Origin: Beverwykella pulmonaria
Taxonomy: Eukaryota; Ascomycota; Dothideomycetes; Pleosporales; Melanommataceae
Assembly (NCBI GenBank): GCA_001599595.1
Contig: BCHH01000002.1
Coordinates: forward strand, 2,074,053-2,138,052
Length of the DNA stretch: 64,000 nucleotides
Direction of reading: 5' to 3'
The notes under the pieces are model-generated. The model was given only the letters and a program-made list of their open reading frames with translations. It did not search any database and was not told the origin of the DNA. Both the position numbers and the translations under genes were made by a program. Of this stretch, positions 1 through 10,972 are shown piece by piece (the stretch's first letter is position 1; every line of letters starts with the position of its first letter).

Positions 1-982
1 TTTATGGCCGTCTTCTCATCTAGTCTGTGCCTCTTCACGTACTCAAGAAACTATGAGATTTTCTCGGCGACCGCAGCGTGAGTAGTGTTAAAAGCTATAA
101 AACATCGGGCAGATGCTTACAGTACGCAATGCAGGTACTGTGCAGTGTTAGTTGTGTTCGTCGGCAATCTTCAATGACATAATGATCAAGAGGGTCAAAT
201 CTTAATTACTGTCAACTGCGCGGTCGCGCGCTGACCTTGGCTGGAGGGATCCCTTTGAAGATCGGCCGTTGCTTTTCTTCTTTGCGCCTACGCCCACCGT
301 TGAGATTTCAACCAGGGCAGGCGAAGCAAAGTGCAAGCCGCAAATATAATTAAGAAAGTAGGTGGGCTTTAAGTGCGTTCGTGAGAGGCAAATTAATGAG
401 ATCGTTCTTGCGGCGTTTGTTCCTGAGCTAGAAAAGAGTATAGTGGGCTAGATGGTCGTGGAAAGACTGTTAAGGGCAGGTCCCGGATCCTATGGCGTCG
501 TCACGTAACAGGTAGGGCTGAGTTCGTCCTAGGTGGTGGAGGGTGAGAGGGGTGAATACAAAGTAGATGTCGAAGCAGGGAGAGGGTAATGTGATAGACA
601 ATAAATTCCTGACGGAGGAGAGGCTTTACTGTTAGCAGCGTCAATGTCAGAGCAAATGTATGCAGCGGAAACGACTGAATTGACTATGCAGACTATCTAG
701 GAGATTTGTGAAGTTTATATATTCGACTGGATCTGTTGGCCAAGACATGGCTCTGTGGCTCTGTTATTTACAGATCCAACAATCCACTAATCCATCACAT
801 GATACTGTGGCTTACAGTATTATTCCGGTTTGATTCGCTAGCTGATGGTAGGGCATCGTCCACGTCGTAGTCTGCCTCATGACCTTCTATCGGGTCGTTT
901 GCCGCGCTACTCTTGCGGACAGTATGACTTGTCGTCAGTAGTTCCTGGGCTGTGTTTGTAACAATTTTGTAGTCATTTTGGG
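1..982. other. Gene-free stretch, nothing recognised
   Basis: No long reading frame, RNA gene or repeat was recognised. The flanking relics suggest it belongs to the same decayed transposon-rich block. Confidence 0.4.
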
Positions 983-1180
983 TTGTTTATAACAATTGGT
1001 AAAGATAATAAGGGAGAATGCTTTGGTAATTGCAAGGCGCCGCAGACGCCCAAGCACCTTCTTCTACACTGTAAATACTACAGAAAGGAAAGAGCAATGG
1101 CAGCAAAGATGCTAAGAACTTGCACATTTACGCTATTGGAATGCCTGTTGCGGATTGCTAGAATACTAGTTTTAGTTTAG
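983..1180 (+). pseudogene. LINE (non-LTR retrotransposon) C-terminal relic
   Basis: The short frame has a Cys/His knuckle of the form C-x3-C, then PKHLLLHC and a YRKER stretch. This is the pattern found near the C terminus of fungal non-LTR retrotransposon reverse transcriptases. The rest of the polyprotein is missing or too decayed to follow, so this is a fragment and not a working gene. The match rests on the motif alone. Confidence 0.5.
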
Positions 1181-1566
1181 GTCAGGTTGCTGATTCGTCT
1201 ACATAAGAACAGTCACATCTATGTAGGTTTGGTTGATCATTGGCAAGCCGACAGGGTTGTGTATAGTGATCCGTACGCCAACACAAGGCGATATGCGCTC
1301 TCCCTTCCTTATCATCGAGCCTAAAGGCCTGGCGATGAAGGATAACCTTACTGGGGCATATAATCAGGCTGCTGGAGTTGCTGGCGACACAGGACTTCAG
1401 AATCGACGCGTCGCGGATCGTCTTCAGCTTCACTGAGGGCACCATGCACGAACTCCGAGTTCACCGTTAGATAGCGGACGAGGACGACATCTCGAAGCAC
1501 AATATGACGTGCCTGGGAGCCTGGGGGACTACGCCTGGCTATAGAACGCTGTGAAATGCCCCTTGC
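1181..1566. other. Decayed transposon-like DNA
   Basis: No intact gene is visible. It lies directly downstream, on the minus strand, of the pogo-type transposase relic and may hold the shredded rest of that element. No terminal repeats were seen. Confidence 0.3.
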
Positions 1567-1836
1567 CTACAGTGCTTGCTCCACAATACAAGCCATCGGC
1601 TCGGTCTCATAACAAAATTGCATCACTTCAAGCGACTCGTGCGTGCCGAATCCATCGCACATGAGGACTCTAGGTTTGCCGTTGGCTAGTGGCTTTGTCT
1701 GGGGAACGTCACCCAGCGCACCGGCAGTACGATATGTGACTTGGATAGACATGGTGAATTTTGAGTGTAGAAACTGGGGGAGGCTTGTGCGCAAACATGA
1801 CGCTTGTGCGTTATTCCGTAGCCAGTAAGGTGTCAC
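1567..1836 (-). pseudogene. Pogo/Fot-type DDE transposase relic
   Basis: The 89-codon frame contains PRVLMCDGFGTHES followed by a VMQFCYE stretch. This matches the second catalytic Asp region (DGxxTH) of DDE_1 pogo/Fot transposases of fungi. The N-terminal HTH, the first and third acidic residues and any terminal inverted repeats are not recognisable nearby, so it is a broken internal fragment. A different DDE transposon family is possible but less likely. Confidence 0.55.
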
Positions 1837-1958
1837 GTTGGTTACCGTGACAGGTGACGACTGTTCGATTTAATGCTATATGAGACAACAAAGTCTTTAT
1901 TCAGTTCCTGAGAAAGCGTGGAATGAGGCGGAGGAGGCCACACTGGACCTTTTTGAGC

Positions 1959-2766
1959 CTACATACTAGCCACATCACCGTGGACGGCAGCCGCTTTCGC
2001 AAGACGATCGGCGAGTTTGTTATTCTCCCTAGGAATACGCCAGAACCCAATCTAGATGTTCTTAGTCTCGTATCCAGTCAACATATTTTTGGGTGTGACA
2101 ACCAACATTCATATTCTTAGCCTCGTGCTTTGTCATCACGTCATCGAGAGCGAGAAACAGATCTAGATTTGCTGGTTTGGTACCTTTGGACGTGCGCCAG
2201 TCGTTCCTCTACAAGCTCGGTCAGAAGAGTCTCTAAAAGCCCTTGTCAGGATAGTTGGAATATACCTTCCATGTTGGCAGCCATTCGGTCATCCCCTTAG
2301 CAACATACTCGGAATCGGTCGCGATGATCCAAGCTTTGGACTCGCCCTTGGCCTCCTCGGTATTGACCCTGTCGGCCTCAGCGAGGAATTCCAGACCTAA
2401 CTTTGCCGCATAGAGTTCCGCTCGCTGGTTTGACCGCAGTGGGAAGTTGTCCTCCAAGTCCGTGATAGGTATGGACAATTGGCTGTCATCATTATTGCCG
2501 TATGCTACACCAACTCCTGCTTTTGCTTCAGATCGTCCGTTATTCATACACGCACCATCAGTGAAGACGATGCGAAAGTGGTGGCAGGGGTTAGCCGGTC
2601 GACGGCTTCGAGGAAGACGAGCGAATTTTTTGTTGCAATGGCAGCAGTATAACATAAAGCCACTGCACCGAGGACATTCTTGAATGAGTTCTGGTACAGG
2701 CCAATCTATAGTTGTAGGACAGAAGATAAGCTTTCTATTGTGGATCCCTTCTTGGTCATCCGTCAT
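1959..2766 (-). CDS. RNase H-like protein with N-terminal Cys-rich knuckle
   Basis: Read as three exons (2766-2266, 2208-2107, 2051-1959) this gives 231 residues. All four RNase H carboxylates are present: D70 in FTDGA, E117 in QRAEL, D151 in ATDSEY and D216 in KLADRLA, plus the usual SKGTKPANLDL helix. Ahead of the domain are CPRC (31-34) and CCHC (41-44), probably a zinc site. Intron 1 (2265-2209) starts GTATAT and ends TTGTAG; intron 2 (2106-2052) starts GTTGGT, a weaker donor, and ends TCTAG. Both splices are in phase and join conserved motifs. The family would cut RNA in RNA:DNA hybrids. It sits among transposon relics, yet its frame is open, so it may be an active accessory gene or a recently captured one. 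No transposon partner is visible next to it. Confidence 0.72.
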
Positions 2767-3547
2767 GGTGAGGATACTCAGAACGAATTCAAACTATGCT
2801 CCAGATGATGAATTGGGTTGTGGGATCGGGCTATCGTTGTTAATTACTGGTAAGGCATCAGGCGGGGCACATAAAGCTCCGCCAAGGCTAGGCCCCGGCG
2901 TTCGGCAGATCTCTCGAGCCGATCAAGATGTTCGCGCATTCTACACGTTTTCTAGGGTGCCAGTACATTTACGATCGTAAATAATCTAGTCTGAGCCGAT
3001 AGAGGGAGGCGTAGATAGCTCACACAACTCTTTTTGTCAAATGCAGATAATGTCGTGGTACAACACCCCCTCCCATCCGCGGTTTGGTGATGTGGTCCGT
3101 GCAAGGGACTCTATACTCTCATTTCCCTCTTTCTTGATTTCCTCTATGAGTTTTGTTAGTTTTTCTATGGTAGGGTCTCATGCCTCGGTTGGGTCTCCGT
3201 TGTGTTGTTGTGGGTGTTGGTAGTTTCCCCCTGACGGCGCGACGGCGCCTCGACGCCCTGCCGGCGGCATCATGGCGTTGCACCGTCCGAGCCTTGGCTA
3301 TAGAGGTCTTGAGACAGTATAGTGCTGTAATAGGTCGTGACTTTGATGGGCTTTAATCGGTATAACGCTCTTTGCAATTGTCGTAGCTTTTTGATAATTA
3401 TGATCTCCAGAGACGAGATAACAGAGTCCACAATGGAATGCCTCATACTTATCGAAGTTATCGTACAATGTCTCTATCAAACTGATTTGAGGAGGTAGTG
3501 CGTCGTGATCGTACGTTCGTTTGTTTATGACGAATATACTAAAACTC
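2767..3547. other. Gene-free stretch between RNase H gene and relic
   Basis: Only short chance frames occur, several starting at non-ATG codons. The first part should hold the RNase H promoter. Nothing else was recognised. Confidence 0.35.
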
Positions 3548-3909
3548 TCAGGCTCTGGGCGGCGACAACAACAAGAAAATAATGATACAGATTTTTCAGT
3601 ACCAGGGCAATCGGAATCTTTGGCACCTCTAAGTCCTAGACGACTATCTCGATCTTCTTCAACAGATCGGCGGAGGACATCAAGCCAAGGGTGATATATT
3701 CTGAATGCGTTACGAATATATTCTTACCGTAATAGATTACTCCAGCAAGTAGGTTCGCAACAGTCGTTTACTCATGGTAATGATCGCACAATTAAACTTC
3801 AACAGCGAGAAAAAGAGCCTAATTAGAACGATTACGGCTTGAATTAGAACTTAACAAGGAGGAATTAAGGACTCTGCGATTGAGAAATGATCAACTAGAG
3901 CGTGAACTA
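3548..3909 (+). pseudogene. Decayed Gln/Ser-rich coiled-coil protein
   Basis: One frame reads through a Gln/Ser/Arg-rich stretch (RRQQQENND, then LSPRRLSRSSS) interrupted by a TGA near 3689 and a TAG near 3826. After a frame slip it continues as a heptad-like Leu/Glu coil containing LERLRLELELNKEELRTLRL. Two stops plus a shift in an otherwise protein-like sequence argue for a dead gene, possibly of transposon origin. The parent family was not identified. Confidence 0.35.
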
Positions 3910-5257
3910 TAGAGGAATATATAAATTCATTCCGAATTCATCCAGAACCTACCGAGTGTTGCAAAAAGCTGTTCGGGTAGATGCTGGGAGCGAGCGAGGA
4001 GAACTTTGTAGACTCAATTCGTCAATCTGCACTCTCGCTACAAAGGAACTTATTCCTCCTCCGATTTTGCCCCGGAGAACAACTATGCGAAGTACTCGTC
4101 TAGGCTTCTTCGCGTTCAACATGCAAGGCGTTGGTGTTTGCATTTCTGTCTGAACGGTAAGAATGAGCACTTCACAAGGACACCGAGAGAGTTACTAGCC
4201 GAGTTGCATTGGTTTCTATTCACGCCATCTTGCATACGCATTGTCATATGTAGCCTCCGCTATACAGGCATGAGAGCAGAGCTATGTCATGTGTCGATAG
4301 CAAAACATCAGAAAAAATAACAGCCTGAGCATTGGCGTGGATTATAAGCCGTCCCTTGTAGAACTATCCCAATATGAGCGAATCCAAGTGCCGCAAACCC
4401 TGACCTATGTCATGGGTAATAAGGGGGGTTTCCAATTCCCATATGCAGGATATCCGGCATCGTGGATCCGCATTATTGATTCTGGAGAGAGTGTGTCACG
4501 AAGGACAAAGTGCGTGCAGGTGCACGGTGTGCGAGCAGGGAAGTGTGGCGGTGTGGCGTACCGGTAGCGTACCTTGACGTCATTTCGCTATGGCAAAGTT
4601 GCGTCTCTAGGAGTTCTGGCAAGCTAATTATTGTTAACTTCGGTTGCTAAACGACCACCAACCCGACTTCCATTCCCAATTCACGCTGGAGAGCATCTTA
4701 CATTACTGTGCACTGTAGATGCTTCTTCTCGTCGCGCGTTCTGAGCGTTCACCGCCCATGGCCAAGCTCAAATCAAGCCTCCCAAGATGCCCCATCCTCA
4801 TCCAAGCTTTCCTGCCAACTTTCTGCACGCGCGTTTCAGCCGCCCAACCCAGCAACAATCGGCGTCCAACTCTCCCAAACAAGGCCTGCCCACCCCTAGT
4901 CACCATGCTCGTCACCGCAATGGCAATTGGGTGCTACAAGGTAAGCCTGTTTGTGACGTGACGGGTAAGTGGCCGGTCGCGAGGAGATGATGTAGTTGCG
5001 TGCGGGCGTGTGATGTGTGTGCATCGTCGATGGTTTGATGGAGGCGTGTGTATATGAACGGGTAGGGAAGGCCCGTTGATTTCTTTCTGCAGATCGTATT
5101 TTTTGTCTTTTGCTGAGGTTGTCTGCATTGGGCGCTCTGCGATTCACATACGTCACGTCGACGACGTTTGTTTGTTTGCGTGCAACAACGAACCTCATAA
5201 CCTCTACCCACTGCCACCGCTTCTCTCCCCCCTCGGTTCTCTAGAACAACACTCACA
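3910..5257. other. Intergenic DNA and promoter of the PAP2 gene
   Basis: No supported gene. The last 300 bp are the likely promoter and 5' leader of the lipid phosphatase, with a CT-rich tract (about 5205-5235) just before its start, common in fungal promoters. Overlapping frames on both strands at 4700-5360 lack protein-like composition. Confidence 0.4.
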
Positions 5258-6664
5258 ATGGGTTTCTTTAACCGCCGTGCCGCGCCCGTGGACGCAAACA
5301 CCGCTACCGCAACGGCTAGTCCTGGCCACCACGAGAAGAAGCCAGGCATCTTCGGTCGCACGCATCAACACACCAACGCCAATGGCACGGGAGCACCAGC
5401 CTGGAACACGAAGCCGACATTCGGCCAGTGGATCAAGGCCACCGGCCTGGACATCGTATCCATGGCCGTCATGGGAGCCATCGGCCTGGGAGTCTACATG
5501 GCACGGCCCGCTCCCAGCAGAAGCTTCCCAGGTAAGCCACTCAATCCCTCCGTCATGTCTACCCGTGCGAGAGAACATAGCTAACAAGAGCCAGTGACCT
5601 TCCACGATGGCGAAGTCGTCTACCCAGAATTCGCATACCCAATGCGCAACGAAATCGTCCCCATCTGGGCGGCCGCCCTCATGGCAGCCCTCATCCCCAT
5701 CTTCGTCTTCCTCGTCATGCAAATCCGGATTCGCTCCTTCTGGGACGTCAACAACGCCACCATTGGCCTCCTCTACTCCCTCATCACCGCTGCCGTCTTC
5801 CAGGTCTTCGTCAAGTGGCTGATTGGCGGGCTGCGGCCTCACTTCCTCGCCGTTTGCAAGCCTGACGTGTCGGGCTTGGAGGTCGGAAACGGGTACAAAC
5901 AGATCATGTATGATCGCAAGATCTGCACCGGCGACGAGAAGGAAATCAACGACTCGCTGGAATCGATGCCGTCCGGCCATACCACCGCTGGATTTGCTGG
6001 ATTTGTGTTCTTGTATCTCTACTTGAATGCGAAGCTCAAGGTCTTCTCCAACTACCACCCCGCTATGTGGAAGCTCATCGTCTTGTACATGCCCATCCTA
6101 GGCGCCTGTCTCATCGGCGGCGCACTCACAATCGACGAGTACCACAACTGGTACGATGTCCTTGCTGGAGCTTTCATCGGTACCACAATGGCTTTCTCGT
6201 CGTACAGGATGGTGTATGCGAGTGTATGGGACTTCAGATGTATGCTCTCTCCTTCGCTCCAATACCCATAAAATGCTAATTTTTATATGACAGTCAACCA
6301 CATCCCCCTCCTCCGCCACTCCCCATTCATCTACGGCGGTGGCCCCAACACCCTCGACGGCTTCCACGATGCCATCTTTACTCGCAAGGCAAATTGGGGC
6401 ACTCACGATGCGGGAGCCTGGGGCGGCGCACCCGGCGATGCTTCGGACTCGCCTCGTGGAACTATGGCTGCCGCCGCCGGCGGTATCGCGTCTGCAGTGC
6501 ACGGTCATAATCATGGTCATGACCGCGGTGTGTCAAATGGCCGGGGCACGCATGGCGGCGTTGTGGGCGCTTGTGGAGAGCCGGTCGCTGGGTCGCATGC
6601 GGGAAGACATTCGGTGGAGAGGAAGCCGGTGAATGGGAGCCGGTATGGCGAGCATATGGTCTAA
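5258..6664 (+). CDS. PAP2-family lipid phosphate phosphatase (DPP1-like)
   Basis: Three exons (5258-5531, 5595-6239, 6294-6664) encode 429 residues. The protein is a multi-pass membrane phosphatase expected to act on diacylglycerol pyrophosphate, phosphatidate or related lipids in vacuole or ER membranes. PAP2 motif 1 is K165-WLIGGL-RP, motif 2 is PSGH at 217-220, and motif 3 carries His275 and Asp279 in EYHNWYD. The usual Ser-Arg at the start of motif 3 reads Ala-Leu here. About six hydrophobic helices are visible. The N-terminal 50 residues and the Gly/His-rich C-terminal tail are probably cytosolic and disordered. Introns are 63 and 54 bp with normal ends and join in phase. Convergent with the next gene. 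Confidence 0.88.
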
Positions 6665-7152
6665 GTGTGAAGCTAGATGATTGCTTTCCTTCCATGAGCG
6701 ATAGAGTGGAGTAGCATCAAGGATGAACGAAAGGGTGGATGAGATGGTTTCCTTTGCAATATGTCTTATCCTCGAAGGGGGAAAACGGAGTTGAAACAGA
6801 ATGGGTTCGGGACTTTCATTTACCATCTGTGGTCTGTGGGACCTGGGCCTGAGTAATAACTTTCGGAGATACCACTGTACTTGTAGTGTGTAATGGCTTT
6901 CCAGATACCTAAGTACAAAATATATAATATCAAGTCTACAAGTCTAGACTATACCCTCTCACGTGAAAACATGGAGTTTCTTGCCCCGAATTTTTAAAAA
7001 AAAAAACTGAAAAAAACTTGTTAATTTCATCCATCCATGTACGTACCAATACGTATGTCTACAAGCATCCAAACTTAAAAAAAATTGGTATACGCAGCTC
7101 ATCTCACCATATTCACACACATCCATTTATCGTACACCCTATTGCCCACCAT
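6665..7152. other. Convergent 3' intergenic region
   Basis: Holds the 3' ends of the PAP2 gene and of the large minus-strand gene. A-rich runs near 6993-7015 and T/A-rich DNA around 6910-6940 fit polyadenylation regions. No gene seen. Confidence 0.45.
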
Positions 7153-10100
7153 CTACCAAAGAAACTCCGCACTAACCATCCTCTCCTCCTCCGTATCCCT
7201 CCAACTAACAAACTTCGGCTGGGGCAAAACCCTCCTATCCCATAACCTTGCAAACCGCCTCGCGCCATCCTCCTCATCGAACTCGATAATCCACCGATTA
7301 TAAACACGGTTCATAACTATCTGATTGATGTTCCCGGACACGTCCTCCGGATTTGGGAGCAGGAAGCCCAACGTTGGGTCTGGGTCTACGGGCGCAGAAG
7401 GCATCTTGGAGCTGGCGCGGGGCCCGGCCGTTGACACAGTTGCCAGCCGGGTCTTGAGGTCGACGAGATCGCGCAGTTTGCGCATGGCGAGTTTGCTCTC
7501 CGTGTGGAAGGGCCAGGATATCCCGCGCTGGCGGGCGTGCCGGTGGAAAATGCGGAACAGATCGTCGTCAGTGGGCTCCCAGCCGTTGATTTGCAGGAGC
7601 ACTTTGAACAGTGGTTTTCCAGACGAGGTTTCCGAGGGCACGATGGGTTCGTAGCCGCCGCGCTCGAAGAGGGAGCGCAGAGCCGGGTTGTACGGCTGCA
7701 TTAGCATGTTGAAATTGAGGCGGAGCGAGTTGGGCTTCAGGAGGTATGAGGACATGGCTGCGCTAATGTCTTCGCCGTCTTCGAGGAGGCCGCGCGGAGG
7801 AGGCATAACGGAGAAGATGTTTGAGCCTTGGCGGAGGGAGCAGAGTTTGTGGAGGCGCGCGACGTTGGCTTGGTACGCGAGAGCTGATTCTGCCGACTTA
7901 AACAGCAGGTAGTAGAACGGTAGGCGGTCTAGGGATAGCGGGTCGCGGCCTGGAATGATTTTGTAGAATTCTCCCTTGCGGGCCCACGACTCGATGTGTT
8001 TTCCTTTGGGGATGAGGCGCCGGAAATCGGATTCGGTGAACTCGGTGCTGCAGTTCAGCAATTGGAGTGCTGTGATTTGCTCGCCGCTATTCTGGAACCC
8101 CTCAATGATGCGTTCGCGAAGTGATTTTTTAACCTTAGTTTGGACCGGGCGAACTAGAGGAGTGCTCTCGATAGGTAGATCCAGTTTGGGGTACGGATTG
8201 CGCTCGGAGTAATGGGGTTGGATATGGCTACTCGCTCCTGGAAACAGTTCTTCGAGAAGGGACTGTTCGCTCATTTCATTACTTGATGGTTCTGAGGAGA
8301 CAGACTCGTCGTTGTCCTTTTGAGGTTCAGCAGTCCCAGCAGGAGTTGTGGCGGTGCCAGGATGCTTCCATGAACTCATCACCCTGGAATGGGTATGAAT
8401 TTGTCGACTGAGCCTTTGCGTATCATATCGTCCTTCTGCCACTTGGTCGTAAGCGTTCACAAACTTGGGCTGCTGTTGACTATGGGGCCTAGCTTCTTCT
8501 TTTCCCTTAGACGTTGAGGAGGTAACTTCCGTTTGGGCTAAGGATTTCAATGCGTACGACACCGTCTCCTGAGTCTGATGCTCAGGCCTGTGTATCTTCG
8601 ACTCCTGTTCTTCCACGCTCCGCAGAAGGCGAAGACGCCCCCTAGCGCTATCTTGATTATGAGCATTTGTTTCTTGGATAGAATGTTGCTCGTTTGGTGT
8701 CGACGTGCGCTTGGCATCCTCTCCCGAAGAATGGCTTCGGGCCTCAGCCAGCTGTTGTGGGATCTCCTCTTTTGACGTCTTCCGCGTTCTTGACTTTGAA
8801 ATCGTTTCTTCGATAAGACTAACATCCGGCCCTTTCGTCCACTTCGAATATGCAACTTTGTAGAGCCGAGCCTCGTTGACCTTTATGGCAAGCGATGTTA
8901 CTTGGGGAGATGATATTTTCCCAAGTTCGCTGGCCAGTGAGTTTAACAGGTGGGCATAGCGTGAAGAATGGGTATCGACTTTTCTCAGCACTTCAGCAAA
9001 TAGTCTTCTTGCAGTCTCGGATTGGCTTTTGGGGGGTGTTCCATCGTCCCCGCGTTCCTGTGACGTACGTGGCCTAATCTGCGACTCATTTTGAGAGGCA
9101 TTTACTGGAGGGCTCGGTTTCGAGGATTTACGTGACCTAACTTTCGACTCATCTTGAGAGAAATTAGGTGTAGAGTCCAATGGCTGTGACGTACGTGGCC
9201 TAACCTTTAAACCATCATGAGGGACATGTGGAATGTTCGGTTTCCGTGACGAACGTGACGAGGCCCTCGATCTATCCTGCGGAAGAGGCGGCGGGCGACC
9301 CAAATTCGGTTGCATAGGTGACGAAGTCCCCACCTCGTCCTGGGATGCGGGTGATTGGGTTCCTAGTATCTTCTGTAATTGGCGCACTTGTTCGATCAAT
9401 TGCTGAAGCTGCTCCCTCACATCCCAATCCTGATGCTGAGGAGTTATCGTGTTTGGTTTGTGGCTGACCAGAGGTTCAATTGTACTTTTGGTTTGAGTCT
9501 TGTGCTTTTTGTGCTGACGTAGCCGCGTCAGATCGAGACTTGCTTCGTTCACCTGCTCATCCTCTGAATGGTCTTGCGCCTCTTCATTTGACCGGAGCTG
9601 TCCTTTTTCAACCTTTTTCGTACTATGCCCATCCAGTAGAGTTTGAGTGTCTTGTCTTTCTACCGGAGATTTCGGCGCATATCTTTCCCTTAGAGGTGTA
9701 GGGTCATATTGCTTCGATACTCCACGAGACTCAGTTTCGCCTGTCTCCACCAGACTCGAATCAGGTTGGTAATTGTGCCACTCTGTCGTAACAAAACTTC
9801 CTTTTGACGTATGGGTTTTCCTGACTTTGATTGAAGCAGGAGCTGTCTTAAAAATCCTTAGATCACGAGTTTTCTTGACAGCAGTTGAAGGAAGAGCTTT
9901 CCTGATAGTAATTGGCGGAATGGACTGCTCAGGACCCTGCGCATCTGGTATGGCCAGCGAGCCACTCAAGGTGCTTTGCGTTACATCTGGAGGTGATGGG
10001 CTGCCGCCCTGCCTCCAGCGTTCGAGGTTCTCGCCTGAAACTACGTATCCCTTCATCGACGTATGTTTCTTGAAAGTGACTAGGGAGGGCGAATCCTCAG

Positions 10101-10726
10101 AGTCTTGGGTATCTGGCACTACATCGGGACTACTCGAGGACCGCTGTTCCTGTGCTGCCTTGGCCAAGATCTTGTCTTGCGGAGTTCCAACCGCGTCGCT
10201 CTCGGTTGCCACCACTCTTTGCACGAGTTCAGTGTCTTTAACGAGGTTGAATTGCGTGCGCTTGGGCTCCGACGCGGTTGCTTTCGCGGTGTTGGCTGCC
10301 CGCGACGGTCGAAGGGGACCATCTTCCACGCTTGGAGAAGGCGGCTGCTTCTCTGATGTGGAAGCAGCGGATCCCGAGAGCACTTTTGATATGTTTCCAA
10401 CCAGTGAGCCCCACCATTCCGTCTTCGTGGGCTCGCTCTTAGCTCGTGGTTCATTTGGGTCCGAGGGCGAAGTCGGAGAAGGGTTGGCTGTGGAGCCTAC
10501 AGCAAGCTTGTCGTTAGCTCCAAGTACACATGTAATTTCTCTTACTGTTTGACTTGCCCTGAGCCCCCGATTGTGCGAATGTCTTCCGTGATGGCGAGGT
10601 CCGCGTCTGGTCACCGCGTGTGGAGGAAGCTGTGTCGCGGGGTCCACCAGAAGCCTGGCGCACCTGGTGAGGACCCCATGGAGGATGACATGGCCGCAGG
10701 GGTCGAGTGAGGCGCAGCGGTGGCAT
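7153..10726 (-). CDS. Large disordered fungal protein, unknown function
   Basis: Two exons (10726-10546 and 10496-7153) give 1174 residues. The long uninterrupted frame would begin with GTG at 10647 and has no early ATG. Splicing out a 49-bp intron (10545-10497: GTAAGA, internal GCTAACG, TGTAG) joins it in phase to an upstream frame with ATG at 10726, so I chose that start. The first 800 or so residues are Ser/Arg/Lys/Gln-rich and low complexity. They include a short coiled coil (REQLQQLIEQVRQLQK) and a small tandem repeat. The last 330 residues look folded (for example FYYLLFKSAESALAYQ and NRWIIEFDEEDGARRFARLW), with the alternation of an RRM-like or mitochondrial-protein fold, but I do not recognise the family. 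It shares a 246-bp divergent promoter with the AFG2-like gene. Confidence 0.75.
9058..9290 (-). repeat. Short in-frame tandem repeat inside the large disordered gene
   Basis: Four diverged copies of a unit of about 55-70 bp begin with GTGACGTACGTGGCC or variants at roughly 9060, 9131, 9186 and 9247 on the plus strand. In the protein they give repeats ending in R(P/S)R(T/K)S. The variation among copies suggests an old intragenic repeat. Confidence 0.6.
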
Positions 10727-10972
10727 CAATTGCTTCGGTCGGTCACATTGCTCGGGTTCAATGCTGCCGCCCGTAGTGGAAGCCAAAATCTTCGCATATC
10801 GAAGTTTATGTCATCAGCCACACTATTTTCAATTCTTGGCAACGCCTCAACCTTCCACTCCCACACTCCGATGTAGGGAAGGAAAATTATCTACATCTCG
10901 AACTGTTCATTCAACATACAAGATTGATGTCTCTATATTTGAGCCTCTTCAACAGGTAGTAGGTACGCGATC
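10727..10972. promoter_or_regulatory. 246-bp divergent promoter
   Basis: The start codons of the large disordered protein (minus) and of the AFG2-like ATPase (plus) face away from each other across 246 bp. Both promoters must share this space. No specific operator was recognised. Confidence 0.55.

Noticed and set aside
4896..5361. Minus-strand frames upstream of and over the PAP2 start
   Set aside because: Low-complexity His/Thr/Arg-rich, overlapping the leader and first exon of a well supported gene.
5204..6058. 284-codon minus-strand frame
   Set aside because: It lies opposite the PAP2 gene, whose motifs and introns are clear; composition fits a shadow frame.
7153..10647. Unspliced 1164-residue protein
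   Set aside because: It would start with GTG; the spliced form with ATG 10726 has a textbook 49-bp intron.
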